Virus record (IMG/VR): IMGVR_UViG_3300046509_000089 | Span: 1 to 23,193 of that record | Length of the DNA stretch: 23,193 bases | Origin: a virus | Strand: one strand, 5' to 3' | In this document: piece by piece, positions 1 to 8,248 of the stretch | Position numbering within the stretch: position 1 is the first letter of the stretch | Layout of the letters: every line of letters begins with the position of its first letter | The notes under the pieces: model-generated | Seen by the model: only the letters and a program-made list of their open reading frames with translations | Told to the model about the DNA's origin: nothing | Databases searched by the model: none | Program-made: the position numbers and the translations under genes

Positions 1-636
1 TTATATTTTCTCTTTCTCGATGAGTTCTATCTTCTTCATATTTAGAAGCAATAATACTGTAGGGATTTTTTCCTTCACTTTCTGCCTGTGTTCCAGAGTC
101 ATCACATGCGTATTTTTGAAATTCACTCCAATAAACCCCTCTTCGCTGCCATTAGGATTCTCGATCAGAAAAAGATAAGCAGCCTTAAATCCATGGAATA
201 CCATGTCATGTTTGAAGTTTCTGTCAGTACAATCATCAACTGAATGCACAGCATATTCTCCCATTGTTCCGAGGTTCATAAATGCCTCAGGGTATCTGCT
301 ATTCAATACCCCATTACATTTATCCTGGAAGGGAATAGTTGACCCGCCTGGTGTTTCATGTGTGCAAGTAAACTTCCGCATCGGCTGACCATTGGCAAAG
401 TTTCCTCCATTATGAAACCTGTTTATAGTGATTTTGCACGATCCAACATCCTCACGAATCTGCCAAATGACCCTGGCGATATCTACATCATAACGACTTG
501 CTTCCCGCATCGATACCTTTCCGTATTGGCTGTTCTTTTTTTCACTTTTGTTAAAATGTTTGTAAAACACGATATTCATCCCAATTATCAGGATAATCAG
601 TAGAACAAAGGCTAGTAATGTAAGAATGTCAATCAT
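1..636 (-). CDS. membrane-anchored GAF-like phage protein
   Basis: Unknown role. One transmembrane helix lies at about residues 4-24, followed by a short charged linker and a soluble domain of about 170 residues. The middle of that domain (NRFHNGGNF, then a Cys-containing beta segment, then a late GFIGVNF strand) resembles a group of phage-encoded GAF-like domains that carry a similar HNGG motif; this rests on memory of the family, not a search. I chose the ATG at 636 because it overlaps the preceding gene's TGA by 8 bases (coupled translation); a TTG at 654 would add six residues. It is the last leftward gene seen, its TAA being the first three bases of the window. GAF domains often sense small ligands, but no ligand can be inferred here. 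It could be an accessory or superinfection-related protein rather than part of the virion. Confidence 0.6.
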   Translation of the reverse strand: MIDILTLLAFVLLIILIIGMNIVFYKHFNKSEKKNSQYGKVSMREASRYDVDIARVIWQIREDVGSCKITINRFHNGGNFANGQPMRKFTCTHETPGGSTIPFQDKCNGVLNSRYPEAFMNLGTMGEYAVHSVDDCTDRNFKHDMVFHGFKAAYLFLIENPNGSEEGFIGVNFKNTHVMTLEHRQKVKEKIPTVLLLLNMKKIELIEKEKI

Positions 637-1105
637 GTGTTTCCGTTTTATCAATTAGTTGATACTTAAATGTTGGCTTGAGTTGTTGTATTATTTTTTC
701 ATCACTTTTTTCTTTCTCATCCTTCTGAAGTTGATAAAACCGGTACATTTCATCAACTCTTTTGTCAATACGAAGATGCTCTCCATAACTAGTGCTTACC
801 GCATTTGTCGCCTTCGTATTTAACTTCACGGCATCATTCATGGATCTTACCATTGCTGACAGTTTGGCAAATGAATCAACCATTGTTTTATTAAAGTTCG
901 TAAAGGTTGCCTTCAGGTCTTTGAACTCCTTGTCCCGTCTTTTTTCGAGTTGTATTTCGGCTGCCTTCTTATCGTGACGGTTTATGAGCCATTTGTTATA
1001 GCCCGCGATCCCTCCGTAAACACTAACGGCAATTCCAATAATTGCTGTAACCACCTTTACGAATGTGCTCAACTTTGAGAACCATATTTTAATTTTAGGT
1101 ATCAT
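629..1105 (-). CDS. membrane protein with coiled coil, possible holin or lysis accessory
   Basis: 158 residues. A short amphipathic N-terminus leads into one clear transmembrane helix at about residues 16-36 (VVTAIIGIAVSVYGG core), then a highly charged stretch (HDKKAAEIQLEKRRDKEF) and a long predicted coiled coil to the end. It therefore probably sits in the inner membrane as an oligomer with the coiled coil on one side. Its place in the distal late operon, two genes past the endolysin, makes a lysis role (holin-like or inner-membrane accessory) reasonable, but no family signature proves it. The start is an ATG at 1105 with no strong Shine-Dalgarno. It overlaps the following gene by 8 bases. 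Confidence 0.6.
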   Translation of the reverse strand: MIPKIKIWFSKLSTFVKVVTAIIGIAVSVYGGIAGYNKWLINRHDKKAAEIQLEKRRDKEFKDLKATFTNFNKTMVDSFAKLSAMVRSMNDAVKLNTKATNAVSTSYGEHLRIDKRVDEMYRFYQLQKDEKEKSDEKIIQQLKPTFKYQLIDKTETHD

Positions 1106-1172
1106 TACTTCAGGTTTCTTGTTTTAATTTATTGAGTCTATTACCGTAGCACCTAAGTATCTACATTTATTA

Positions 1173-3587
1173 TTATGGCATTAAAATCTCTTTAATTGAG
1201 ATATTATCTAATGTATAGGAGGTACAACCATTTACAAGATTATATCCATTAATTTGAAGGAAATTAGTTGTAGAGTGTAGACAGGTGATATTAGCAGTAT
1301 AATGCCCATCTGTATTTCTGAAAACATCTCCAAATATTTGTAATCCGGCGTTACTATATACCAGCATAGTATTCTGAGTCCCCTCACTGCCTGTAACTTT
1401 ATTAACATCCCAACTAATTTTATATGTTTTCCCTTCCGTTAGATTAACACCAGCAGTGATTAGCGCAGAAATAACATCATTAGTATGAGTTGCAACACCA
1501 TTGGCAATACTCCAACCACCATCAGGAGCAGACCACCCAGCCCCGCTATCAAAAGTACCATTGGTAACATTTTCAGCTCCAAGCATTGCAATTGAAACCT
1601 CTGCTGTATATTCTGAAAACAATCCGTCTCTTTTAGCCCTAATCTTGTAATACCTTAAATCAACCGGAGTAACTGCTTCACTTTTAGTCACTGTTCCCGC
1701 TGCTATTGTATATAATAATGAATATGTCCCATTATCACTCTTACCATAAATTTCTGTTTCAGAAGTAGCTGCGTTTTTATCAGTCCAATCTATTTTAACA
1801 CCCCCAGAAATTAAAGTAAGTGCCAAGTTTGTTGGTAAAAGAGGAGCAATATCATCTATATCAAGTAATTCCAATGAAAGGTTACTAATATCGAATGGTA
1901 AACCTCCTAATGTATTGCCCGAAGCCTGTAATTCGAACCATGATGGATGTTCAGTGCCAGTACAAACTAAAGTTTCATCATAACTACCATTGCCTCTCAA
2001 TTGCGTACCATAATATCCATCATCAAAATAACCACACCCATTACCACTAAACCATATTGGAGTTTGACCTGAACAATTACTTATCGTATATTTTAATCTA
2101 TACCTCTTGCCAATGATAAGATCAACAGGAGTTATTTGCCTTATTACTCCTGTTCCAGTAGTCGGACAAATAGCATTAAAATGAGTTTTGCCATTAACCA
2201 CACTCCATCCCTCAGCCTCCCATCCTTCCCAAACAAAACTCCAAGGATATTGATATGCACTAGAAAACACGCCATTGATTAATAAATCACTATAATTTAA
2301 TCCATTACAATATGTCAATATTTTAGTGAGATCATTACCTGTTTTCTTGGTATTATAACTAAATAATTCCAATAATGGAGTACCATAATTTTGTAAAGAA
2401 GCTGTGTATTTAACAAAAAAACATCCCCTGTAATCTGTATTGGCCCATTCAAATAATCGAATCTGAATCAATTCCGAAGAATGCCAATCTTTCGGATTAC
2501 TGGCGTCATAATAACCAGCCCTTGCTAAACTATTCCATATTGTAGTATTAGACCTATCCCACATCGAACCTACCATTCGAATCATACAGTCATATCTGTT
2601 CAAATTATTCGTGTTTCCTGTATCGGAATATACTTTTGTATAGGTTGCAGGTACGTAAACGTCACTACCAGAATTGCTTTTAGGTATATCAAGATCAGGA
2701 ACATAAGATTTTGAATACCTGCTAAACCCTCCATTTATTCCACTTAATGACCCATAAACACCTTTCTCTAATCCACTATATTCAGTAGCAATGTGACGTA
2801 ACCCCTCTATATCTGCCATTACATTACTACCATTCGGCAAACTAATAGGAACCCAGTGAGCAAAACAATTACTCACAGATACATTATTATATAAATTAAG
2901 CGCCTCAACATCATTTAAACACCTATTATACCAATATATATCTCCAACACTAATAGGTGCTTTATGATCCGCTCCGTTTGCTTCTCTAGCAAGAGTTAAG
3001 TTTTTATTATCTCCAAACAGAGACCAATCACCTACATAATTAGCAATAAGATTTTGTAGAACTCCATCTACATTTAATGACATTGTTTTTGCAACATTGT
3101 CAATTCTTACCAATACAAAATGCCAATTCAAGTCCTGAATATCATCGTTAGATGCACACCATCCGCTTCCATTATAATCAACTCTATCTGTACCAAAAGA
3201 TACTTTACCAGTATTTCCAATACATAACAAAGTGTAGTTTCCATCCCAATAAAATTTACCAAATAAATGATATAGACCCCATCCAGTGTTCGCCCTTACA
3301 ACTGATTCAACTTTAAACCACATTCCAATTGTACAACCAGTATTTTTTACATCAAAAGAATGGTCTGTGTCATAATAAATTCCCATACCATTTGGGAATA
3401 ATCTCTTTGACCAATAATTATTTAATATCAAACTATCATTGTTTCCTATAGAATCAATCAAAGAAGAACCCACTCTCTCCTTACTCCAAAAATTTGGCAA
3501 CTCTCCTCCAATTGTTATTTGTGGAGTCCAGAAAGATTCTGCTCCGGAGTTGTATAAATTTACCAGGTTTAGCCTATTGAGTCTCAT
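1173..3587 (-). CDS. tail fibre/adhesin with LamG, Fn3 and jelly-roll domains
   Basis: 804 residues, probably the receptor- or glycan-binding tail fibre. The N-terminal 60 residues (NLVNLYNSGAESFW) may be the attachment part. Residues about 75-235 form a LamG/concanavalin-like domain: GMWFKVES, NWHFVLVRID, MSLNVDGVLQN, and the closing ISVGDIYWYNRCLNDVE strand typical of Laminin_G_3. A tryptophan-rich beta region follows. Residues about 450-580 look like a CBM4/9-type jelly roll, about 585-665 is a fibronectin type III domain (PTNLALT, IDWTD, YYKIRAKRDG), and about 667-804 is a second jelly roll resembling the first. The gene is visibly more AT-rich than the capsid and tail genes, as expected for an exchangeable adhesin module. 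No C-type-lectin variable region is recognisable at its 3' end. It starts with ATG at 3587, 16 bases after the preceding stop. Confidence 0.7.
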   Translation of the reverse strand: MRLNRLNLVNLYNSGAESFWTPQITIGGELPNFWSKERVGSSLIDSIGNNDSLILNNYWSKRLFPNGMGIYYDTDHSFDVKNTGCTIGMWFKVESVVRANTGWGLYHLFGKFYWDGNYTLLCIGNTGKVSFGTDRVDYNGSGWCASNDDIQDLNWHFVLVRIDNVAKTMSLNVDGVLQNLIANYVGDWSLFGDNKNLTLAREANGADHKAPISVGDIYWYNRCLNDVEALNLYNNVSVSNCFAHWVPISLPNGSNVMADIEGLRHIATEYSGLEKGVYGSLSGINGGFSRYSKSYVPDLDIPKSNSGSDVYVPATYTKVYSDTGNTNNLNRYDCMIRMVGSMWDRSNTTIWNSLARAGYYDASNPKDWHSSELIQIRLFEWANTDYRGCFFVKYTASLQNYGTPLLELFSYNTKKTGNDLTKILTYCNGLNYSDLLINGVFSSAYQYPWSFVWEGWEAEGWSVVNGKTHFNAICPTTGTGVIRQITPVDLIIGKRYRLKYTISNCSGQTPIWFSGNGCGYFDDGYYGTQLRGNGSYDETLVCTGTEHPSWFELQASGNTLGGLPFDISNLSLELLDIDDIAPLLPTNLALTLISGGVKIDWTDKNAATSETEIYGKSDNGTYSLLYTIAAGTVTKSEAVTPVDLRYYKIRAKRDGLFSEYTAEVSIAMLGAENVTNGTFDSGAGWSAPDGGWSIANGVATHTNDVISALITAGVNLTEGKTYKISWDVNKVTGSEGTQNTMLVYSNAGLQIFGDVFRNTDGHYTANITCLHSTTNFLQINGYNLVNGCTSYTLDNISIKEILMP

Positions 3588-3603
3588 TGATAATCAGTTT
3601 TAA

Positions 3604-3921
3604 TTATTTACCACAAGTAGAAATATTAGCCTGGCCACCTTTTACAGCAACATAATCTCCCGGATTACATGGAAGAAATAGCCCCTCCTTTTCTGATATC
3701 GCTATCCCGTCATCGGCAACTACAAGCGGAGTTTCCTCGGAACTCGGACCGACAGCAATTCGAAGGGTATTGTCAAGTGATTTAATTCTTACCATTTGCC
3801 CGTCAATTGGATTTTCGCAGACAGTTGATTCTGCAGTCCCATCCACATCCTGAGGGTCTGAAAGTGGGATAACCGAAATAGATCTGCCATTTGCATCGAA
3901 TAACAATTCAAGTATTCTCAT
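3604..3921 (-). CDS. small beta-rich tail-associated protein
   Basis: 105 residues, not assigned to a named family. It is beta-rich (MRILELLFDANGRSISVIPL, QMVRIKSLDNTLRIAVGPS) and ends in a short glycine- and cysteine-containing tail (GGQANISTCGK). It has no signal peptide or membrane segment. Its position between the endolysin and the large adhesin suggests a small virion protein linking or capping the fibre, but that is inference from order only. Unlike most genes here it has a perfect AGGAGG seven bases before its ATG, which fixes the start at 3921 and suggests strong translation. Confidence 0.6.
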   Translation of the reverse strand: MRILELLFDANGRSISVIPLSDPQDVDGTAESTVCENPIDGQMVRIKSLDNTLRIAVGPSSEETPLVVADDGIAISEKEGLFLPCNPGDYVAVKGGQANISTCGK

Positions 3922-3928
3922 TTTAATT

Positions 3929-3934
3929 CCTCCT
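3929..3934 (-). promoter_or_regulatory. strong Shine-Dalgarno AGGAGG
   Basis: A perfect AGGAGG on the minus strand lies seven bases before the ATG at 3921. Strong Shine-Dalgarno sites are uncommon in Bacteroidetes and the other genes of this window lack one, so it stands out and decides the start of the 105-residue gene. Confidence 0.6.
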
Positions 3935-3950
3935 ATTTTCTAGTTTAAAT

Positions 3951-4529
3951 TTATATGTCCATTAATGCTTTAAGTCTCTTGAGCCACCCTATCTGGAATC
4001 GGCTTTGGGTATTCTTATACTTCTCTTTGCCTGTCGCCTCTCTTCCAATCTTGGCCTCATAATTAGCAACGGAAAACTTTACAATCGCTTCAATAAAGTC
4101 TACCCTTTCATTATAAATCTGGTTAACCAGGAACCTTGGCTCCAGACTATTAATGGCTCTGAGAGTTTGCGGCCCCACAATGCCATCAGGAGTAAGTCCC
4201 AGCATACTCTGAGGAATCCTGATCCCATTACTACCAGATAACCATACCCAATCCACAAGAATGTTGGCCAGCTTCTGGTCATTAATCAGATCTGCCTGCC
4301 AGCGATCCCAATAGAAAGGCTTTAATACCTTATCCCTTACATCCTGCTCAGATAAAAGCTTCAGGTCCTCTACATCGATATCCCCATCACCATCCTTGTC
4401 ATATCCGCACGATTTCCATGTTCCGATCGTTACACCCTTGTTAGTTGCTCCTCCTTTATCTGCAGGATCCTGTGAAAAGCCCCCTTCCCATTTCAGGATA
4501 AAAGGCAGAAGAATATCAAGCTTTGCCAT
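3951..4529 (-). CDS. endolysin: N-acetylmuramidase (GH108 / ZliS type)
   Basis: 192 residues, the usual size for the family. The N-terminus has the GH108 signature: a catalytic Glu in [21 protein letters not shown] (Glu15 by count), followed by GVTIGTW. The C-terminal half has the peptidoglycan-binding part ([26 protein letters not shown] and the later YNERVDF). It would cleave the glycan strands of the host wall. A perfect 12-residue EF-hand-type loop, [12 protein letters not shown], sits at residues 44-55 within the catalytic domain, implying calcium binding. There is no signal peptide, so export should need a holin or other help. It lies between the tail tip and adhesin genes, with the two membrane-protein genes further downstream. 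Confidence 0.92.
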   Translation of the reverse strand: MAKLDILLPFILKWEGGFSQDPADKGGATNKGVTIGTWKSCGYDKDGDGDIDVEDLKLLSEQDVRDKVLKPFYWDRWQADLINDQKLANILVDWVWLSGSNGIRIPQSMLGLTPDGIVGPQTLRAINSLEPRFLVNQIYNERVDFIEAIVKFSVANYEAKIGREATGKEKYKNTQSRFQIGWLKRLKALMDI

Positions 4530-4589
4530 CTCTTTTAATTATTGATTAAACATCATTTAATTACTATTTCAGTCCAGTCTCATTTATAT

Positions 4590-7500
4590 TTACATTAAAT
4601 CAACAACTGTTAAAACTCTTTCACCATCATTAGCAGCCCTTTGTTGTATAGATGATGTACCTAACCATAGCACTGAAATTGGTATTTCGACCCTTGGAGT
4701 CACGGAGGCTAAATGGTGAAAGGATATTGTTTGCGTACCACCGATAATGTATTGAGTGACTACGCGAACATTGCTACCAGAATTTACATTTATATATAAA
4801 GTAAGTGTTTGATTATTAGCAGAAACATAAAATGGTGCGCTGAAAATAATAAGTAACTTACTGCCCTTTGGCGTCATGGTAATACTCATATCTGTCACTA
4901 ATGACAATGAGCCCGGACAGGTTATATTGTCTGTCCCAATCGCGATCTGATGATTATTTGCAGCTCTTAATGGGCTGTCGTTCAGATATAAATTAGCAGG
5001 GTGAGACTCAGTACCTATATAAAAATTCGGAATGGCAGCTCCCTGCAGCTGCAAAACCTTATTGCCTTTCCCATCGTAAACAACAAAATCCCGAAACCTG
5101 GTCGTACCTCCGTTATATCCCTTTCGGTTTATATGAACTGCGGAACCATCATTATCATAATTATTCTCCCATAAGTCGGGTCCCTTTACTGCAAGATTTT
5201 GAAGTATTGATCCTACCGTAGCTGCCAGGGTACCAAATTCAACAATCCCCTTCATAACTGCAGCTCCATTGTTTTTAACCCAAAATGGCGCATCTGCCCT
5301 GTTGGCATAACTGGCACCGGCGCCGAACCGGTAATCATTATCCGGATCAGCCGGGTTATGAGAACCATTGATCCATGCATTGCCTGCACCAAAACTACCT
5401 GGGCCAACTTCAATACGACCGGTTGTTATTAATCCGCCATCAATTACAGTCTGAGTACTGTCAAATCCCGATAAATCTGGCTTGTCTTCCAAATTGTCAT
5501 AGCCATAGGACCCTGCTCCAAAAACGATCTTCCCAGCTATTTCGCCAGTATCTAGATCAAAATAGGTCAATCCGTCCAGTGATGATATTCTCCCGGTGAC
5601 AATCTCACGTCCATTTATTACGGTATATCCATAAGTTAGTTTTATGCTTCGGGCATTATTCTGGACCGAACTCAGTATCCCAAGCAGAAAATGGTAATAA
5701 TTTGCATCGTCATTAACCATAATCTTATCCTGGGAGAAGAGTATTATACCTGCAGAGCCTACTTTAGCACATTTTGCATAGATATAATATGCCCCGGAAT
5801 CCGTCAAAGTAACCTCCTCTGCAGCTATTGCCCAATCCCTTGGCGTTTCTTCAATACCAAAATGCGACAAGGTACCAAGCGTTACATTCACAACATTTTC
5901 GTCGTTTTCATAATTGGCTTCAATGGTACACGCAAGAGATAAAGCCTGCGATCTTATGCCAATAATGGCCATCATGGTTTCAATGGTCTCCGGTTTTATC
6001 CTGGTGCCGTCAAAATAGCCATCAGTGTCAAAGATCATATCCTGAAGCTCACCGATCGACTTCCAGTTTCGCTTGGCCCTGGCAACGTCCCTGAGGCGGT
6101 TAATAGCGAGGATCTTCTCCGTCTCGATATTGGATGCCATTATTCTTTGAAGCGTTGTAGGCTCCTTTATATCCGATAAATCGAGGTTGTATCGATAGTA
6201 GTAAATGAGATCCCTCGAGAAGGACTTAATTCTGATCGCCTTATTTACATTTATGTCAGTATCCTGTACGGTGAGATAATCACCAATTCCATAAACATTT
6301 ACTATTGTCTCTCCGGGATAAAGAGCTTTAAGTACCGTTTCATCGAGCTGAAGGGAGTACTGTACCCTTGGTTGAGAGTTTTGTGACAGGTAGCTCTCTG
6401 CAGTTGCCTGAAGTTCCGATTCAGCTGCAGTAACATACGACTGAGGCATTAAAATATCAATAATCACATATTCATCTCCGGAGGCTACCTGGAAAGCAGA
6501 TGAATCCGGATCCGGGAAAACCTGTCCGCGATCATCGGCGAAACCTTTAATAGTGAATTTCCTGGTAGAATGAACATAATCCAGTACCTCAAATTCATAC
6601 CCGGCAAGATTGCCGGTATTAAAATGGATCTTTGCAGATGTCTGATTGAGCAGGTATATAGTATTGCCGTTGCCGTCAACTGTTTTAAGATCAAAATCCA
6701 TTGCGGTATCAATAAATTCATATACCGAAGATCCGAGGGAAGTAACAGTACCGGTACGGTGAGGGAAAATTTCATCAAAAACTTTGGATCCTGCAATTTT
6801 CCCATAATTCGCTATAGCTGTCGCATCCTCAATATACGATTTATCATTACCAGGCAATTTTAGTCTCTGGTTATAACCTCTGTAATCCGATGGCAGGTTT
6901 TTGTCTGAACCGAAAGCAAATAGTTTGGTTATAATGTTCTTATCAGATACAGTCTGGCGCGAGAGGTTATAAAGTCCTTTCCCACGTCCATACCTGTAAG
7001 TCTGAGAGAGATTCTGCCCGATAGCATCCTTGATGTTCAGGGTACATACTCCGTCCGCTTCTGTTATTTCAAATTCCTTATTAAAAATCTCCTCTTTGCA
7101 TAGATATTGAAGAGCTCCGAGACAATTTTCAACACTGAAAGTAAGAGTTTGAACTGCAGTTTCCGGACAAGTCCCTTTTTCCCATATTCCATATCCGAAA
7201 TGGTCGTTCAAATTGTTTATAAGAATATCAATAAATGTGCTCAGGTCTCCGGCAAGCGACCAATCCGGAGAGATGCTTATACCATCCTCGCCCATGGCGA
7301 AATAGGGAGCCTTTAATAAATCGTATTGCTTCCCCTCCCAGGTTAGATCATAATTGTGGTTGCGGTTACCCGATTTCACAGGCTTAGGCAGACTGTTGAG
7401 TGTGTAAGTAGCGCCAAATACTGTAATTCTGTCTCCTATGTTAAACTGCAAAGAGGTGGCGCTGGAGACTGCCATATCGATAATATCCTCACCAAGCAGC

Positions 7501-7598
7501 GCACGCTTTTGTACAGCTTTGGTAACAGCCGATACAGCCGACTTTGTTATAAGCGACCAGGTTGTATTATCTGCCTTTGTAATTACAATCTGCTCCAT
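4590..7598 (-). CDS. tail tip / host-specificity protein
   Basis: 1002 residues, the distal hub of the tail. The N-terminal 100 residues (IGDRITVFGATYTLNSLPKP, NHNYDLTWEGKQYDL) look like the hub-type beta domains found after Dit in siphophage tails, and the region to about residue 480 continues with beta-rich hub sequence. After a helical stretch (RDVARAKRNWKSIGELQDMIFD) comes a repetitive beta region with the glycine-rich motifs GRISSLDGLTYFDLDTGEIAGKI, GPGSFGAGNAW and FGAGASYANRADAPFWVKNNG, typical of host-specificity/J-like or DUF1983-like tip proteins. I see no NlpC/P60 or other peptidase motif. It overlaps the Dit-like gene by 16 bases. The ATG at 7598 fits this coupling. Assignment to a specific baseplate family is from pattern and position only. 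Confidence 0.75.
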   Translation of the reverse strand: MEQIVITKADNTTWSLITKSAVSAVTKAVQKRALLGEDIIDMAVSSATSLQFNIGDRITVFGATYTLNSLPKPVKSGNRNHNYDLTWEGKQYDLLKAPYFAMGEDGISISPDWSLAGDLSTFIDILINNLNDHFGYGIWEKGTCPETAVQTLTFSVENCLGALQYLCKEEIFNKEFEITEADGVCTLNIKDAIGQNLSQTYRYGRGKGLYNLSRQTVSDKNIITKLFAFGSDKNLPSDYRGYNQRLKLPGNDKSYIEDATAIANYGKIAGSKVFDEIFPHRTGTVTSLGSSVYEFIDTAMDFDLKTVDGNGNTIYLLNQTSAKIHFNTGNLAGYEFEVLDYVHSTRKFTIKGFADDRGQVFPDPDSSAFQVASGDEYVIIDILMPQSYVTAAESELQATAESYLSQNSQPRVQYSLQLDETVLKALYPGETIVNVYGIGDYLTVQDTDINVNKAIRIKSFSRDLIYYYRYNLDLSDIKEPTTLQRIMASNIETEKILAINRLRDVARAKRNWKSIGELQDMIFDTDGYFDGTRIKPETIETMMAIIGIRSQALSLACTIEANYENDENVVNVTLGTLSHFGIEETPRDWAIAAEEVTLTDSGAYYIYAKCAKVGSAGIILFSQDKIMVNDDANYYHFLLGILSSVQNNARSIKLTYGYTVINGREIVTGRISSLDGLTYFDLDTGEIAGKIVFGAGSYGYDNLEDKPDLSGFDSTQTVIDGGLITTGRIEVGPGSFGAGNAWINGSHNPADPDNDYRFGAGASYANRADAPFWVKNNGAAVMKGIVEFGTLAATVGSILQNLAVKGPDLWENNYDNDGSAVHINRKGYNGGTTRFRDFVVYDGKGNKVLQLQGAAIPNFYIGTESHPANLYLNDSPLRAANNHQIAIGTDNITCPGSLSLVTDMSITMTPKGSKLLIIFSAPFYVSANNQTLTLYINVNSGSNVRVVTQYIIGGTQTISFHHLASVTPRVEIPISVLWLGTSSIQQRAANDGERVLTVVDLM

Positions 7599-8248
7599 AT
7601 GAGTGTTGCCCCGGTTGTAACTCCGGAGATGTCTTCAATTACGCCTGTTATGATTATATAATATGTTCCTGCAGTAGAGTAGGTGTGCGAAACGGTTCCC
7701 GATCCGGTTACCACATCGAAAGCATGACTGCCATCACCATAATAGATATTAACCGGCTCTGCAGTGGTTATTGCAAAGCTTACAGTCATTGCGCCGGTTG
7801 CTGCCACAAACTTATATACCCTTTTAACCGGCTCCGGTTCTCTCAGCTTCATCGAGAAGGTCCCGATCATGAGAGATGCGTTCCATTTCTTTTTCACATC
7901 AAAATCATCATGCAGGTAAACTTCATAAACGAGAGGCTTCCTGGTAACCACGCCATCATCCACTTCAATCATAAGCCTCTGGAGTCCGCTTTTCTGAAAA
8001 GCAGCCAGGAAAGCCTGTACTGCAAGAATAAACGCTGTTGAACTTGCAGCCTTAATAAAACAATCGAGGGTAATTTCCCTGGTCTCATACCTGGGCGCTG
8101 CCAGATCAACAACCTCTCCATGGTGATCGGGCCATGTTACCTTTTGTGGATCTCTCATCTTCAGAGCGGCTAATAAACCTGTCGAACCTGATACCTTAAC
8201 ACCCAAAGTTTTGAAGTCAACACCGTTTATATAGTAATATACTTTCAT
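7583..8248 (-). CDS. distal tail protein (Dit-like) with PKD-like C-terminus
   Basis: 221 residues. The N-terminal 140 residues match the shape of Dit/tail-ring proteins: YYYINGVDFKTLGVKVSGS, a charged loop (TWPDHHGEVVDLAAPRYETREITL), a helix with AVQAFLAAF, then QRLMIEVDD and the strand ending FSMKLREPEPVKRVYKF. Residues about 150-205 add a PKD-like beta domain (NIYYGDGSHAFDVV, SHTYSTAGTYYIIITG), which could bind carbohydrate or decorate the tail tip. Its position between tape measure and tail tip protein is exactly where Dit is found in siphophages. It starts with an ATGA overlap with the tape measure stop and overlaps the next gene, so the three are translationally coupled. Confidence 0.75.
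   Translation of the reverse strand: MKVYYYINGVDFKTLGVKVSGSTGLLAALKMRDPQKVTWPDHHGEVVDLAAPRYETREITLDCFIKAASSTAFILAVQAFLAAFQKSGLQRLMIEVDDGVVTRKPLVYEVYLHDDFDVKKKWNASLMIGTFSMKLREPEPVKRVYKFVAATGAMTVSFAITTAEPVNIYYGDGSHAFDVVTGSGTVSHTYSTAGTYYIIITGVIEDISGVTTGATLIWSRL

Noticed and set aside
1106-1172. Intergenic space upstream of the coiled-coil membrane protein as a promoter.
   Set aside because: No TAnnTTTG-type box or hairpin with T-run is convincing in these 67 bases.
1173-1500. Possible variable repeat at the 3' end of the adhesin gene.
   Set aside because: The C-terminus reads as a jelly-roll domain, with no C-type-lectin motifs and no matching template copy seen in the window.
6485-6805. 106-residue open frame inside the tail tip gene.
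   Set aside because: Same strand, other frame; it lies wholly within a continuous 1002-residue gene with no own signals.
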